Source: Pirellulales bacterium
GTDB lineage: Bacteria; Planctomycetota; Planctomycetia; Pirellulales; Lacipirellulaceae
Length of the DNA: 64,000 nucleotides
Direction: 5' to 3'
Assembly (NCBI GenBank): GCA_028279215.1
Contig: JANQOF010000059.1
Location: 1-64,000, forward strand
Made by a program: the position numbers and the translations under genes. Numbering within the stretch: the stretch's first letter is position 1; every line of letters starts with the position of its first letter. This document shows positions 26,445 to 36,120 of the stretch, piece after piece. The notes below the pieces were generated by a model. That model saw nothing but the letters and a program-made list of their open reading frames with translations. It made no database searches and had not been told where the DNA came from.

Positions 26445-27006
26445 TGCGATGCGTATTTGCAACCTTGATGCCAATCTGCATCAAGACGAAGCGGCAATCA
26501 GCCCGAGATAACCAGCCGAGACAGAACTTTTCCCTGAACAATACCGTACTAGGTAGATCTGCATGCCAGCCCTTTGTCGACTGCGATGGGCTTCGGGCGT
26601 ATTGGCTGCATACGGGGGATCCATGCGGCAAATCAGAGCGGTGCCGCAGCCAACCCCCCTTAACCCTTTCCAATAAAGGACTTAGGCTCATGGACGCGGC
26701 GGCGAGATGCCGTACAAGGTCAACGTCGAATCCAAGGTCTGGCACGTTTCGTGCATAAGGGCCTATTGCTCCACCCGGCCGCGTGCTGCGTCGCATGAGA
26801 CAAGATTGTCGGGGTAAGCAAGAAATGACATTGGTAATGAATGCGTGGATGGGGAGGTCGGTGTGCTAGCAAGCAATCCTCCAAACCCCACGCTTTGTTC
26901 ATCGACTAGTTCGCAAGGCTGCGTATATTGGACATTCGATTCAGGAATGTGACGTGCGATCGACCCAAGTTCTGCCTCCTTTGATGTCTGCATAGCGACC
27001 CAAGCG
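26445..27006. other. Long intergenic region before the WecA-type gene
   Basis: No protein gene is convincing here. It contains a perfect stem-loop just after the acetyltransferase gene (CTTGATGC at 26464-26471, GCATCAAG at 26478-26485, six-base loop) and a sigma54-like site at 26740-26755. The long leader (about 240 bases) before the gene at 27007 is unusual and otherwise unexplained. Confidence 0.45.
26740..26755 (+). promoter_or_regulatory. Sigma54-like -24/-12 promoter element
   Basis: TGGCACGTTTCGTGCA matches the RpoN consensus (TGGCAC, five bases, TTGCA) at all but one position, with GG and GC exactly one helical step apart. It points toward the WecA-type gene 250 bases downstream. No upstream activator site was identified. 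Confidence 0.45.
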
Positions 27007-28617
27007 ATGCTCGATCCCCTAATCGTTGCTTATCTGATTGCCGGTATCGGTGCATTTGTACTGAGTCTGGCTATCACGCCCATCGTGCGGGCGACTGCCT
27101 TGCGACTTGGATTCGTCGATCATCCCGATAAGCGTCGCAAAGCACACAAAGCACCCGTGGCTTTGGGAGGCGGCGCCGCGGTGTTTTTGGCCATGGCCGC
27201 GGCTATGTTGCTGGTATACGCTTTTGCCTCGTTCATGGGCCTGAGTATTCAGAGTCCATTCAACAGCCTCCAACTCGGTTGCCTGGCGATCGGTGCGGTG
27301 GCCATCGTGCTGTTGGGTCTGGTAGACGACGTCCACGGGCTTCGCGGCCGGTATAAGCTGCTCGTCCAGTTATTGGTGGCGGGATTGCTCATCTGGGCAG
27401 GCATACGTATTGAGGGCTTCACTGCGTTCGGCTATCCAATCAGCTTGATGTGGTTGGCGATTCCCGCCACTCTTTTTTGGCTGGTGGGTACTACCAACGC
27501 GATCAACCTCATCGATGGCATCGATGGCCTAGCCGGAAGTGTCGGATTCATCCTGTGTCTGACAATGGCCGCCATCGCGGGTTGGCAAGGAAACCTTGGT
27601 TTGACTACTATCATGCTGGCTCTTGCCGGCGGACTGTTGGGATTTCTTCGATACAACTTCGCCCCGGCAACTATCTATCTTGGCGACACCGGCAGTATGC
27701 TCATTGGCCTAATGTGTGGCACGATCGCCGTGCTCGCCAACGCGAAGTCGTCTGCCGCAATGGCATTTGCTGTTCCAATTGCGGTTTGGTCAATTCCCAT
27801 TCTCGACTCGTTCGCAGCGTTGCTGCGACGCAAGCTCACCGGCCGCAGCTTGTTCTCAGCCGATCGAGGGCACTTGCATCATTCGCTGCTGGTGCGTGGC
27901 TGGACTGTACGCCAAGCCGCGCTGTTCATCGCCTTGATTTGCTCTACGACATGCCTGAGTGCCGTACTGAGTATCTATATGCGTAACGAGTGGATCGCCC
28001 TAGTTACCGTTGTTGTGGTGATGGTGTTTCTGGTATTCACACGGACATTTGGGCATATTGAGTTCGCTCTGCTAAAGGGGCGAATGCGCAAGTTGGCGAT
28101 GTCGTTGGTTCGCACCGAAGCGGGCGAGACTTCAAGGATCCGCGAGAGCTGCATCCAACTACAAGGGTCGCGTGAGTGGAGCAAGTTGTGGGCGGCGATT
28201 GTGGAAGCGGCCGAAAGCTATCGGCTAACGCGAATCAAATTAACCATCGATATTCCCTTGTTGCATGAGTCGTTCTACGCCACTTGGGACACCTCACGAG
28301 CCGTCTCGCAGGATGCCACGGTCTGGCAGCTGACACACCCATTGGTCGTCGATGGCGATTTGGTTGGGCACATGGACTTGACCGGCGAGACACAACCCGA
28401 GAACAAAGCTCCCACGCTTAGTCAGATTGCGCAGGTGCTCGACTTCCTTGATCCAATCGAGGAGGACATTCGCCACATACGCGAGCACATTGTTACCGAC
28501 CAGGCTTCCGTACAGCTCGCTCGTCCAGGAGGCGTTCGGGAATCGGAACCGTCGACCGGCGTGATTGAGCCAGCAGCGGACGCCAAGTCGACCACAGCGG
28601 CCAATTCACCCGGATGA
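27007..28617 (+). CDS. WecA/TagO-type polyprenyl-phosphate sugar-1-phosphate transferase
   Basis: A 536-residue membrane enzyme of the MraY/WecA family, which starts glycan synthesis by moving a sugar-1-phosphate from a UDP-sugar to undecaprenyl phosphate. The key motifs are visible: DDVHGLRGRYKLL near residue 105, TNAINLIDGIDGLAG near 165, and DRGHLHHSLL near 287. About eleven membrane helices fill residues 1-345. A soluble C-terminal extension of about 170 residues (350-536) is absent from ordinary WecA, which is about 360 residues. It is probably the first committed step for the second polysaccharide region. Confidence 0.88.
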   Translation: MLDPLIVAYLIAGIGAFVLSLAITPIVRATALRLGFVDHPDKRRKAHKAPVALGGGAAVFLAMAAAMLLVYAFASFMGLSIQSPFNSLQLGCLAIGAVAIVLLGLVDDVHGLRGRYKLLVQLLVAGLLIWAGIRIEGFTAFGYPISLMWLAIPATLFWLVGTTNAINLIDGIDGLAGSVGFILCLTMAAIAGWQGNLGLTTIMLALAGGLLGFLRYNFAPATIYLGDTGSMLIGLMCGTIAVLANAKSSAAMAFAVPIAVWSIPILDSFAALLRRKLTGRSLFSADRGHLHHSLLVRGWTVRQAALFIALICSTTCLSAVLSIYMRNEWIALVTVVVVMVFLVFTRTFGHIEFALLKGRMRKLAMSLVRTEAGETSRIRESCIQLQGSREWSKLWAAIVEAAESYRLTRIKLTIDIPLLHESFYATWDTSRAVSQDATVWQLTHPLVVDGDLVGHMDLTGETQPENKAPTLSQIAQVLDFLDPIEEDIRHIREHIVTDQASVQLARPGGVRESEPSTGVIEPAADAKSTTAANSPG

Positions 28618-28733
28618 TCCGAGCGTTTCGCGGTCGCGAAGAGTCGTAGAAAACACTAAGCTGGGCGAATTGCACCGAAGAGTCTCCGCCGGTGCCCGCT
28701 CCCGCCATTCCGCCCTCCCCCTCCAGTTTCGCC

Positions 28734-29819
28734 ATGTCTGATGTCAACTCCACCTTCGCAGGCAGACGAGCCGTGGTAACCGGCGTCACCGGCCAAGATG
28801 GCTCGTATCTTGCGGAGTTACTTCTATCGAAGGGATATGAGGTCTGGGGAGTGGTGCGGCGGCGATCTTCCACGGCACTAGCTCGCATCGACCATCTAGT
28901 TGAAAATGACGATGCGTTAGACTCCAGCCTGCACTTGGTGAATGGCGACTTGCGCGACACCGGGTCGCTATTGAAGATCTTGCGGCAGGTACGGCCCGAC
29001 GAAGTGTACAATCTGGCCGCACAATCCGATGTGAAGGTATCGTTCGACCTGCCTGAGTACACAGCCGACGTCACCGGTTTGGGGCCATTGCGAATTCTTG
29101 AAGCGATCCGCGAATTGGATCTGCCAAGCCGTTACTTCCAAGCTTCGTCGTCGGAGATGTACGGGTTAGTGCGCGATTCACTTCAGTCCGAGGGAACGCC
29201 GCTGCACCCTCGCAGCCCCTACGGGTCGGCCAAGGCGTTCGCTTACTATACGACACGCAACTACCGGGAAGCCTATGGCTTGTTCGCCGTCAATGGAATC
29301 ATGTTCAATCACGAGTCTCCACGTCGTGGCGAATCGTTCGTTACGCGCAAGATTAGCCTTGCTGCAGCCCGTATTCACTACGGCCTGCAAGAGACGTTGC
29401 AGCTTGGAAACCTCGACGCGCGGCGCGATTGGGGATTCGCGGGCGACTACATGGAGGGCGCGTGGCGCATGTTGCAGACCGATCATCCGTCCGACTACGT
29501 CTTGGCGACCGGCGAGAGCCGTTCCGTTCGCGAGTTCTGCGAACTGGTTTTTCAAGAGATTGACCAACCGTTAACCTGGCGCGGAATTGGACCCGAGGAG
29601 GTGGGTGTGGGGCCCGATGGGCGTATGCTCGTGGAGGTGAATCCACAGCTTTACCGACCTACGGAGGTCGACATTCTGCAGGGCGATGCTAGTCGGGCAG
29701 GCGGTGATCTCGATTGGCAGCCAACCGTCTCGTTTCAGGAATTGGTCCGCATGATGGTGACCTCAGACTTGGAGGTGGCCGAACGGCAGGCCGCTCGAGA
29801 GAACAGTCCGTCGAAATAG
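28734..29819 (+). CDS. gmd: GDP-mannose 4,6-dehydratase
   Basis: A 361-residue extended short-chain dehydrogenase that converts GDP-D-mannose to GDP-4-keto-6-deoxy-D-mannose. NADP-binding [13 protein letters not shown] is at residues 16-28, and the catalytic Y163-x3-K167 lies in [11 protein letters not shown]. The GMD-typical SSEMYG and the [16 protein letters not shown] region are present. I chose ATG at 28734; the upstream GTG at 28692 would add Pro-rich residues not usual in the family. No GDP-fucose synthase or GDP-rhamnose reductase lies within the window, and a GDP-mannose 3,5-epimerase homologue follows instead. Confidence 0.9.
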   Translation: MSDVNSTFAGRRAVVTGVTGQDGSYLAELLLSKGYEVWGVVRRRSSTALARIDHLVENDDALDSSLHLVNGDLRDTGSLLKILRQVRPDEVYNLAAQSDVKVSFDLPEYTADVTGLGPLRILEAIRELDLPSRYFQASSSEMYGLVRDSLQSEGTPLHPRSPYGSAKAFAYYTTRNYREAYGLFAVNGIMFNHESPRRGESFVTRKISLAAARIHYGLQETLQLGNLDARRDWGFAGDYMEGAWRMLQTDHPSDYVLATGESRSVREFCELVFQEIDQPLTWRGIGPEEVGVGPDGRMLVEVNPQLYRPTEVDILQGDASRAGGDLDWQPTVSFQELVRMMVTSDLEVAERQAARENSPSK

Positions 29820-30001
29820 GCCGATGTTCGCGTAGACTGACACTTGCCAAGCCCAAACTGTTCAAGCAAATGAGCGCGTGAAACACCGTAGTTTTCCAAG
29901 CGCAACTTGCCCATTCGCTGTCCGTTACGCAGAATGGTACTATCCAGCCGACTAGGGCTCGCTTCCTAAGAAATCTCAACTCTGACAGGACAACACAACC
30001 A

Positions 30002-31000
30002 ATGGCTAGCGACGTAGTTGTAGTAGCGGGTGGTGGCGGCTTTATTGGCGGTCACTTAGTAGCCAAGCTTCGCGAATTGGGCCACAAGAACGTACGTAGC
30101 GTCGATATCAAACCACTCGACCAGTGGTATCAAGTATTCGACGACGTCGAGAATGTGCAGGCCGACCTCAAACTCAAAGAGGCCTGTGAAGCCGCCTGCG
30201 ATGGTGCGAATCGAGTCTACAATCTGGCCGCCGATATGGGAGGCATGGGCTTTATCGAAAACAACAAGGCGCTTTGCATGTTGAGCGTGCTAATCAATAC
30301 GCACTTGCTGCAAGCAGCCAACGACGCCGGCGTCGACAAGTTCTTTTATGCTTCGAGCGCTTGCGTTTACAACGCCGACAAGCAAAAGTGTGAAGACGTT
30401 GTGCCGCTGAAAGAAGAGGACGCCTATCCGGCTATGCCGGAAGATGGTTACGGGTGGGAGAAGCTATTCAGTGAGCGGATGTGTCGCCATTTTCGCGAGG
30501 ACTACGGTCTCACGACGCGGGTCGCACGATTTCACAATGTTTACGGTCCCCACGGAACCTGGGACGGCGGTCGCGAGAAGGCGCCCGCCGCCATTTGCCG
30601 CAAGGTGATTCATGCCAAGGAGTCGGGCAACCACACGATCGAGGTATGGGGCGACGGAAAGCAAACCCGCAGCTTCATGTACATCGACGATTGCATCGAA
30701 GGAATTCTCAAGATCACCGAAAGCGACATCACCGAGGCCATTAATCTCGGCTCCGACGAAATCACCACAATCAACGGCTTGGTCGACATGGTCGCCGATA
30801 TTGCGGGTATTGAGGTCGAGCGCGACCACAACCTCAGCGCTCCGAAGGGCGTCAACGGCCGCAACAGCGATAACACGTTGATTCTCAAGCTTTTGGGCTG
30901 GGCACCGGGAATCTCACTTCGCGACGGCATGGAGAAAACCCACGACTGGATTCGGGGCGAGTACCTAGCCAAACATGATGCCGCTGCAGTCGTAAAATAG
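30002..31000 (+). CDS. GDP-mannose 3,5-epimerase homologue
   Basis: A 332-residue NAD-binding epimerase strikingly like the plant enzyme that makes GDP-L-galactose. Shared features: AADMGGMGFI, SSACVYN with C121 at the catalytic cysteine, YGWEK with Y150 and K154, RFHNVYGPHGTW, and REKAPAA with the conserved lysine K193. An unusual AGGGGFIGG replaces the usual Gly-x-x-Gly start. The donor would be GDP-mannose or the 4-keto sugar from the preceding dehydratase. In bacteria the reaction has rarely been tested, so the exact product is inferred. Confidence 0.85.
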   Translation: MASDVVVVAGGGGFIGGHLVAKLRELGHKNVRSVDIKPLDQWYQVFDDVENVQADLKLKEACEAACDGANRVYNLAADMGGMGFIENNKALCMLSVLINTHLLQAANDAGVDKFFYASSACVYNADKQKCEDVVPLKEEDAYPAMPEDGYGWEKLFSERMCRHFREDYGLTTRVARFHNVYGPHGTWDGGREKAPAAICRKVIHAKESGNHTIEVWGDGKQTRSFMYIDDCIEGILKITESDITEAINLGSDEITTINGLVDMVADIAGIEVERDHNLSAPKGVNGRNSDNTLILKLLGWAPGISLRDGMEKTHDWIRGEYLAKHDAAAVVK

Positions 31001-31120
31001 CCGGGCGATTTTCGCATCCAGATAGCCGGATCGTCACGTGATCGGTGAGCGAAGAGTCTCGCCGTCCGCGTGATGGTCTGGCTGTTGATTTTCTGGCTCT
31101 TCGTCGTATCTACTGTGTCT

Positions 31121-32386
31121 ATGGCTAGAGCCCCCCGCATACTCGTCATCAGTCAGGTGTACGTGCCCGACCCCGCATCGGTCGGGCAGCATATGGCCGA
31201 CGCGGCCGCGGCGTTGACAGAGCGCGGATTCGAGGTGACCGTGCTCACGTCGGGCCGCGGATACGCGGACCCATCGGTCAAATACAAGAGCCGCGAAATG
31301 CTCGATGGCGTCGATGTAGTTCGTCTTCCGTTCTCTTCGTTCGGCAAGAAAACCATCGCCCACCGCTTGTTGGGACAGGGGATGTTCCTGCTGCAGGTGA
31401 TTTTTCGCGCCCTGTTCATGGGTCAGCTGGCGGCCATCGTCGTGAGCACCTCGCCTCCGATGGCTTCGATTGCAGCGCTGGTCGTACATTGGCTGCGCAG
31501 TACACCGCTTAAGTTCTGGGTAATGGACCTGAACCCCGATCAATTGATTGAGATGGGCAAGCTCAAACCAACCGATTTATCCGCCCGCGCGTTCAACTGG
31601 CTGAATCGTCGGATTCTACTGGCAGCCGACGAAGTGATTGCACTCGATCGATTCATGGCCGATCGGCTGGTAGCCAAAGCCGACGTGCGAGACAAGATTA
31701 CCGTGATGCCGCCATGGCCACATTCCGATCACCTAGAACCGGTGGAGCACGCCGACAATCCTTTCCGGCACCAGCACGAACTCGACGGCAAATTTGTGGT
31801 GATGTACAGTGGCAACCATGGGCAGACGACGCCCGTGCAAACCATTCTTGATGCCGCTGTGCGAATGCAGGACCGAGGCGAGTTGGTGTTCATGTTTATT
31901 GGTGGTGGTGCGGGCAAGCAGGACGTTGAACGAACCATCCGCGAACATCAACCGACCAACATCGTCGACCTTCCCTATCAACCACTTGATCAGCTTCGCT
32001 ACTCACTTTCGGCAGCCGACGTGCATTTGGTGACGATGGGCGACAGCGTCGTAGGAGTGATCCACCCGTGCAAAATCTACGGGGCGATGGCGCTCTCGCG
32101 GCCATTGTTGCTCGTCGGCCCACCCGAGTGTCATGCGACAGACATCATGAACACCGCTGACATTGGCCGTCGCGTAACGCATGGCGACGTCGACGGCGCG
32201 ATAGCCGCCATCGACGAGCTTCGTACGATGCACAGCGAGCAGCTTCACGCCATGGGCGAGCGAGCCGGAGAGATTGTGCGGGCCAAGTACTCCCAACGGC
32301 AGATGATCGACCGGTTTACCGACATTGTCATACGCAAGCTGCCTTCTGCTCCGCCCGTGCCAGCCGCTCCCGCGGAGCAACCATGA
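31121..32386 (+). CDS. Glycosyltransferase family 4 (WbuB-like)
   Basis: About 421 residues from the preferred start. PRILVISQVYVPDPASVGQHMADAA at the N-terminus and the GNHGQTTPVQTILDAA, FIGGGAGKQDVE and ALSRPLLLVGPPE segments resemble WbuB-type GT4 enzymes that add amino sugars. The start is open: ATG at 31121 is the family-like position, but an in-frame GTG-ATG at 31070-31075 would add a hydrophobic leader of 17 residues (MVWLLIFWLFVVSTVS). Its stop overlaps the start of the VOC protein gene (ATGA at 32383-32386), so the two are coupled. Confidence 0.8.
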   Translation: MARAPRILVISQVYVPDPASVGQHMADAAAALTERGFEVTVLTSGRGYADPSVKYKSREMLDGVDVVRLPFSSFGKKTIAHRLLGQGMFLLQVIFRALFMGQLAAIVVSTSPPMASIAALVVHWLRSTPLKFWVMDLNPDQLIEMGKLKPTDLSARAFNWLNRRILLAADEVIALDRFMADRLVAKADVRDKITVMPPWPHSDHLEPVEHADNPFRHQHELDGKFVVMYSGNHGQTTPVQTILDAAVRMQDRGELVFMFIGGGAGKQDVERTIREHQPTNIVDLPYQPLDQLRYSLSAADVHLVTMGDSVVGVIHPCKIYGAMALSRPLLLVGPPECHATDIMNTADIGRRVTHGDVDGAIAAIDELRTMHSEQLHAMGERAGEIVRAKYSQRQMIDRFTDIVIRKLPSAPPVPAAPAEQP

Positions 32387-32796
32387 TCGACTATCGTATC
32401 GACCATATCGGTGTAGCTGTCGCCGATATTGACATTGCCCTTGAAGAATACGCGACGCTCTTCGGCTACCGGTTACTTCGCGGACCGTATGATGACTTCG
32501 CTCAGCAAGCACGCGTGGCATTCATCGGCACCGCTTGTGGGAAAGACTCGCAACTGGAATTGGTTGCGCCGCTCGACGACAAGTCGCAGGTGCATCGGGT
32601 GCTGGCAAAAGACAAGGGCCTTTACCATGTTTGTTACGAAGTGCCCGACATAGAGGAGGCGATCGCCGAGCTTCGCGTGAAGCGATGCCTGTTGATCAGC
32701 GGGCCCACAGCAGCGGTGGCCTACGAAGGTCGCCTCATTGCCTGGCTCTACACGCCACAGCGACAATTGGTTGAGCTGGTTGAGGCAGCCGTCTGA
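32383..32796 (+). CDS. VOC-fold protein, methylmalonyl-CoA epimerase-like
   Basis: A 137-residue glyoxalase/VOC-fold protein. Metal-ligand positions are visible: H8 in IDHIGVAVADI, H in GLYHVCYEV, and the C-terminal glutamate in QLVELVE. The length matches methylmalonyl-CoA epimerase. There is no other propionate metabolism here. It sits immediately before FkbH-like and acyl carrier genes, so it may act on a short acyl thioester, for example an epimerisation of the C3 unit; that is inferred. Confidence 0.75.
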   Translation: MIDYRIDHIGVAVADIDIALEEYATLFGYRLLRGPYDDFAQQARVAFIGTACGKDSQLELVAPLDDKSQVHRVLAKDKGLYHVCYEVPDIEEAIAELRVKRCLLISGPTAAVAYEGRLIAWLYTPQRQLVELVEAAV

Positions 32797-32847
32797 GCAG
32801 AGCTTCAGCCACGGCCGAACTCCATTGATCTCCGCAACCTCGAACGA

Positions 32848-34737
32848 ATGACCGACGAGCGCCAGACGATCGACGAAGCCATATCCGGCGGGCATACCGG
32901 CCGGGCGCTGGCAGAATTGCGCCGTTATTGGCACGACGATCCGTCATTGCCTCGAGCACCGTTTGTCGTCGATCGATTCGCCAAGCTCGATTTGTCTCCA
33001 AGCCAGACGACTTGCCGGGTGATGATCCTTCGGTCGTTTACGGTCGAACCAATGGTGCCATTGGTGCGCGCTGCCGGCGCGTGTTGGGGACTCGATTTGG
33101 AGGTGCGGCTTGGCCAGTTCAACGCCTATGCGCAGGAGGTTCTCGATCCTACAAGTCCGTTGTATTCGCAGCCAACCGACGTGGCCATTCTGGCTGCTCA
33201 GACGAGGGATATCGCTCCGGAATTGTGGACAGCAGCTGCCGATCACGATGCCGATGAACTGCAAGCCGTGGTCGAACGCGTTGTCGCCGACTACAGCACT
33301 TGGATCGAACAAGTTCGCTCGCGAAGCACCTGCCATTTGATCGTCCACAATCTCGAAAAACCGGTTCAGCCCGCTTCCGGCATTTACGACGTGCAACGGA
33401 GTGATGGGCAATGTCAAGCGATCGAAACCATCAACGCTCGATTGGCCGCCGTGTGTGGTTGCCAGACGGGCGTACACTTACTCGACTATGACAATCTGGT
33501 GGCGCGAGCCGGGCGCGAGCGTTGGTTCGACCCGCAGAAGTGGGTAACCGCTCGCCTGCCGATTGCGGGCGACTGCTTAATGCACCTGGTTGACGAATGG
33601 GTGAGATATCTCGTTCCTGTCATGGGTCGCCAGGCGAAGTGTCTGGTCTGCGACCTCGACAACACCATGTGGGGTGGCGTGGTGGGCGAAGACGGACTCG
33701 CTGGCATCAAGCTCGGCGACGATTATCCCGGCGCTGCCTATACAGAGTTCCAGCGAGCTCTCCTCGATATGGTCCGGCGAGGCATCATTCTGGCCATTTG
33801 TAGCAAGAACAACGAGACGGACGCCTTGGAGGCGATCGAACATCATCCGGAAATGCTGCTTCGCTCTAAGGACTTCGCCGCCAAACGGATTAACTGGAGT
33901 GACAAGTCGCGGAGCTTGCGTGAGATTGCGGCGGAGCTGAACATTGGCCTCGACTCGCTCGTTTTTGTCGACGACAACCCAGTGGAATGCGAGCTCATTC
34001 GCGAAGTCGTGCCTGAGGTCACTGTGCTGGACGTCGACCCCAAGCACCCGTTCGGACACGCCGCAGCAATTCGCGATTGTCCGTTGTTCGAACGTTTGGA
34101 AGTATCGAACGAGGATCGCAAGCGTAACGCGATGTATGCTGCCCAAACCGAAAGGGTACAACTTCAGACATCGGCGGCGACGCTTGAAGACTACTACCGC
34201 TCGCTGGAGATGGTCGCCACCTTTGGTCTAGTAAACGATGTGACGCGGGCGCGGGTGGCGCAGTTGACACAGAAGACGAACCAGTTGAACATGACATCCC
34301 GGCGATACAGTGAACAACAAATCACCGGATTCGCCGCCGATCCAGCCACACGCGTGTACTGGACACAGGTGGCCGACCGCTTTGGCGACAACGGTATTGT
34401 CGGCGTGATGATTGTGCGAAGCGTTGACGATGTTTGGCAGCTCGATACGTTTCTAATGAGTTGTCGCGTGATTGGCCGCACGATCGAGACGGCGATGCTT
34501 GGACTGTTGGCGGGCCACGCCCGCGACGCGGGGGCCACGCACCTGGTAGGCGACTTCGTACCAACCGCAAAGAACGCCCCAGCCGAAGACATTTATCGTA
34601 CTCATGGATTCGAACTGACAAGCCAGTCCGAAACAGCCTCCGTTTGGGAGCTAGACTTGAGTTCCGCGGATCTGGCGATACCCGAGTGGATTGAATGCCG
34701 AATGTCCGACCTGCCAACCCCAGCGATTGGAGAGTAA
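32848..34737 (+). CDS. FkbH-like HAD-IIIC protein, glyceryl-ACP forming
   Basis: A 629-residue protein of the FkbH family. FkbH enzymes load a glyceryl unit from 1,3-bisphosphoglycerate onto an acyl carrier protein. The N-terminal 250 residues resemble the SGNH-like domain often fused to FkbH. The HAD core starts with CLVCDLDNTMWGGVVG, the aspartates being D269 and D271, and includes LAICSKNNE and VFVDDNP. The C-terminal third (about 430-620) looks like a GNAT-type domain that completes the FkbH fold. It precedes an ACP gene by 4 bases. Together they would supply an acyl-ACP for sugar decoration. Confidence 0.85.
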   Translation: MTDERQTIDEAISGGHTGRALAELRRYWHDDPSLPRAPFVVDRFAKLDLSPSQTTCRVMILRSFTVEPMVPLVRAAGACWGLDLEVRLGQFNAYAQEVLDPTSPLYSQPTDVAILAAQTRDIAPELWTAAADHDADELQAVVERVVADYSTWIEQVRSRSTCHLIVHNLEKPVQPASGIYDVQRSDGQCQAIETINARLAAVCGCQTGVHLLDYDNLVARAGRERWFDPQKWVTARLPIAGDCLMHLVDEWVRYLVPVMGRQAKCLVCDLDNTMWGGVVGEDGLAGIKLGDDYPGAAYTEFQRALLDMVRRGIILAICSKNNETDALEAIEHHPEMLLRSKDFAAKRINWSDKSRSLREIAAELNIGLDSLVFVDDNPVECELIREVVPEVTVLDVDPKHPFGHAAAIRDCPLFERLEVSNEDRKRNAMYAAQTERVQLQTSAATLEDYYRSLEMVATFGLVNDVTRARVAQLTQKTNQLNMTSRRYSEQQITGFAADPATRVYWTQVADRFGDNGIVGVMIVRSVDDVWQLDTFLMSCRVIGRTIETAMLGLLAGHARDAGATHLVGDFVPTAKNAPAEDIYRTHGFELTSQSETASVWELDLSSADLAIPEWIECRMSDLPTPAIGE

Positions 34738-34741
34738 TCCG

Positions 34742-34981
34742 GTGAGCGATTCCGCCATCGAAGAAGTCCGCCAAACCGTGGCCGAAGTGTTCGCCGTGGA
34801 CCTGGAGCAAATCACGGTCGACTCGTCGCCCGAAACGATCGAGGCGTGGGACTCGATTGGCCACCTTAATCTGATCCTCTCGCTTGAAGGTCGCATAGGC
34901 GTGAGCTTTGATCCAGAGAAAGTGCCTCAGCTTACTACCGTCCAGGCGCTGGCCGACGAAATCGCCACCCTCCGGCAATGA
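34742..34981 (+). CDS. Acyl carrier protein
   Basis: A 79-residue ACP-like protein. The phosphopantetheine serine is S38 in EAWDSIGHLNL, the usual DS-I/L motif, and the fold is acidic and helical. The GTG start at 34742 has GGAGAG 7 bases upstream, overlapping the end of the FkbH-like gene, so the two are tightly coupled. It is very likely the dedicated carrier for the glyceryl unit. Confidence 0.85.
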   Translation: MSDSAIEEVRQTVAEVFAVDLEQITVDSSPETIEAWDSIGHLNLILSLEGRIGVSFDPEKVPQLTTVQALADEIATLRQ

Positions 34982-35017
34982 AATCGCCCACCTAGCGTGT
35001 TGACTGTTCTGTCTGGT

Positions 35018-36118
35018 ATGACCGCACCAACCTCTTCGTCCCTCATCACCGTTCGCGAAGCGACGCCTGGCGACTTGGCGGACGTGGCCACGCTGCTATC
35101 GGCGCGTGATGAGCAGCAACGCACGGTCGAAAAAGTCGGCGCCTACCTCTGGCAACTCGACCCAGATTGCACTCGTACATGGCTTGCGTACGCCGGCGAG
35201 CGCCCAGTCGGTATCACCATGCTGTACCTGCGCGACATGAATTGGCCAATGGTCGATGATGCGAACGAAATTATGCGTGCAGGATACTGGGCTCATCTTT
35301 TTGTACAACCAGAGTTTCGCAAGCAGATGGTCTATCCACAGTTGGTGCTGGCCATGTTACGTGCCATGAAGCCAGCGGGCATCGACCTGATTTACACAGG
35401 CACCAGGCAGGCGCTGGTTGCCGAAGGGCATCAAAAATTGGGTTTCGCGCTCGTGGACAAGCTGCCAGTTTGCTTACGTCCGCTGCGTCCGTTTCGATTG
35501 CTGGCCAAACATAAGGGTGCTGATGTCGTCGCCCCATTGGTTGCCCCATTGGACACCGTCTATCAGTTGTGCGCCGGCTTGTCCGGGCACTTGAACGCCA
35601 CCATCGAAACGATCGATCTCGACAGTTCCGACATTAATGCAATCGTCGACTTGCTAAACTCGCTGTCCAGCGACTATGTTCGCCAGCTTTGGACACCTCA
35701 ACTACTCCGCAATCGTTTCTGCGCTACACTTGATGGGCACCCGTACCGAGTTACTGGCGTCCGGAGGGATGGGCAGCTTGTCGGGGCACTGGTGGCGACC
35801 ATCGCCACCCGAGGAAACAAAATCCGTGCCGGCGTGATCCTCGAATTGGCGACGGCAGCCGACGCGACGGCAAGCGAGGTTCAGTCCTTGCTGGCGGAAG
35901 CTGAAGCTTACGCCGTTGAGCAAGGCGCCGAACTGATACTGACGATGCCAAGTTCCCTCATGGATCCGCGCCTCGGCAAACTTGGGGACAAGTACCTCAT
36001 GACCCGTTCGGAGGAGTATCATGTGCTGGTGTACCCTAAGACCCTGGCGACCAGCGACACCCCGGCCGGAAGCTTGGAGAACTGGCGATTTACCTTCGGC
36101 GATCACGACGCGTTTTGA
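35018..36118 (+). CDS. GNAT-family acyltransferase
   Basis: A 366-residue protein with an N-terminal GNAT fold at about 8-160 (TVREATPGDLADVATLLSARD, then HLFVQPEFRKQMVYPQLVLAML in the cofactor-binding strand) and a second GNAT-like half at about 190-350 (VTGVRRDGQLVGALVATIA). Double-GNAT proteins of this sort transfer acyl groups to amines. Its position right after FkbH-like and ACP genes suggests that it takes the acyl group from the ACP and places it on a sugar nucleotide or lipid-linked sugar; this is inferred. ATG at 35018 is the likely start. Confidence 0.72.
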   Translation: MTAPTSSSLITVREATPGDLADVATLLSARDEQQRTVEKVGAYLWQLDPDCTRTWLAYAGERPVGITMLYLRDMNWPMVDDANEIMRAGYWAHLFVQPEFRKQMVYPQLVLAMLRAMKPAGIDLIYTGTRQALVAEGHQKLGFALVDKLPVCLRPLRPFRLLAKHKGADVVAPLVAPLDTVYQLCAGLSGHLNATIETIDLDSSDINAIVDLLNSLSSDYVRQLWTPQLLRNRFCATLDGHPYRVTGVRRDGQLVGALVATIATRGNKIRAGVILELATAADATASEVQSLLAEAEAYAVEQGAELILTMPSSLMDPRLGKLGDKYLMTRSEEYHVLVYPKTLATSDTPAGSLENWRFTFGDHDAF

Positions 36119-36120
36119 CC

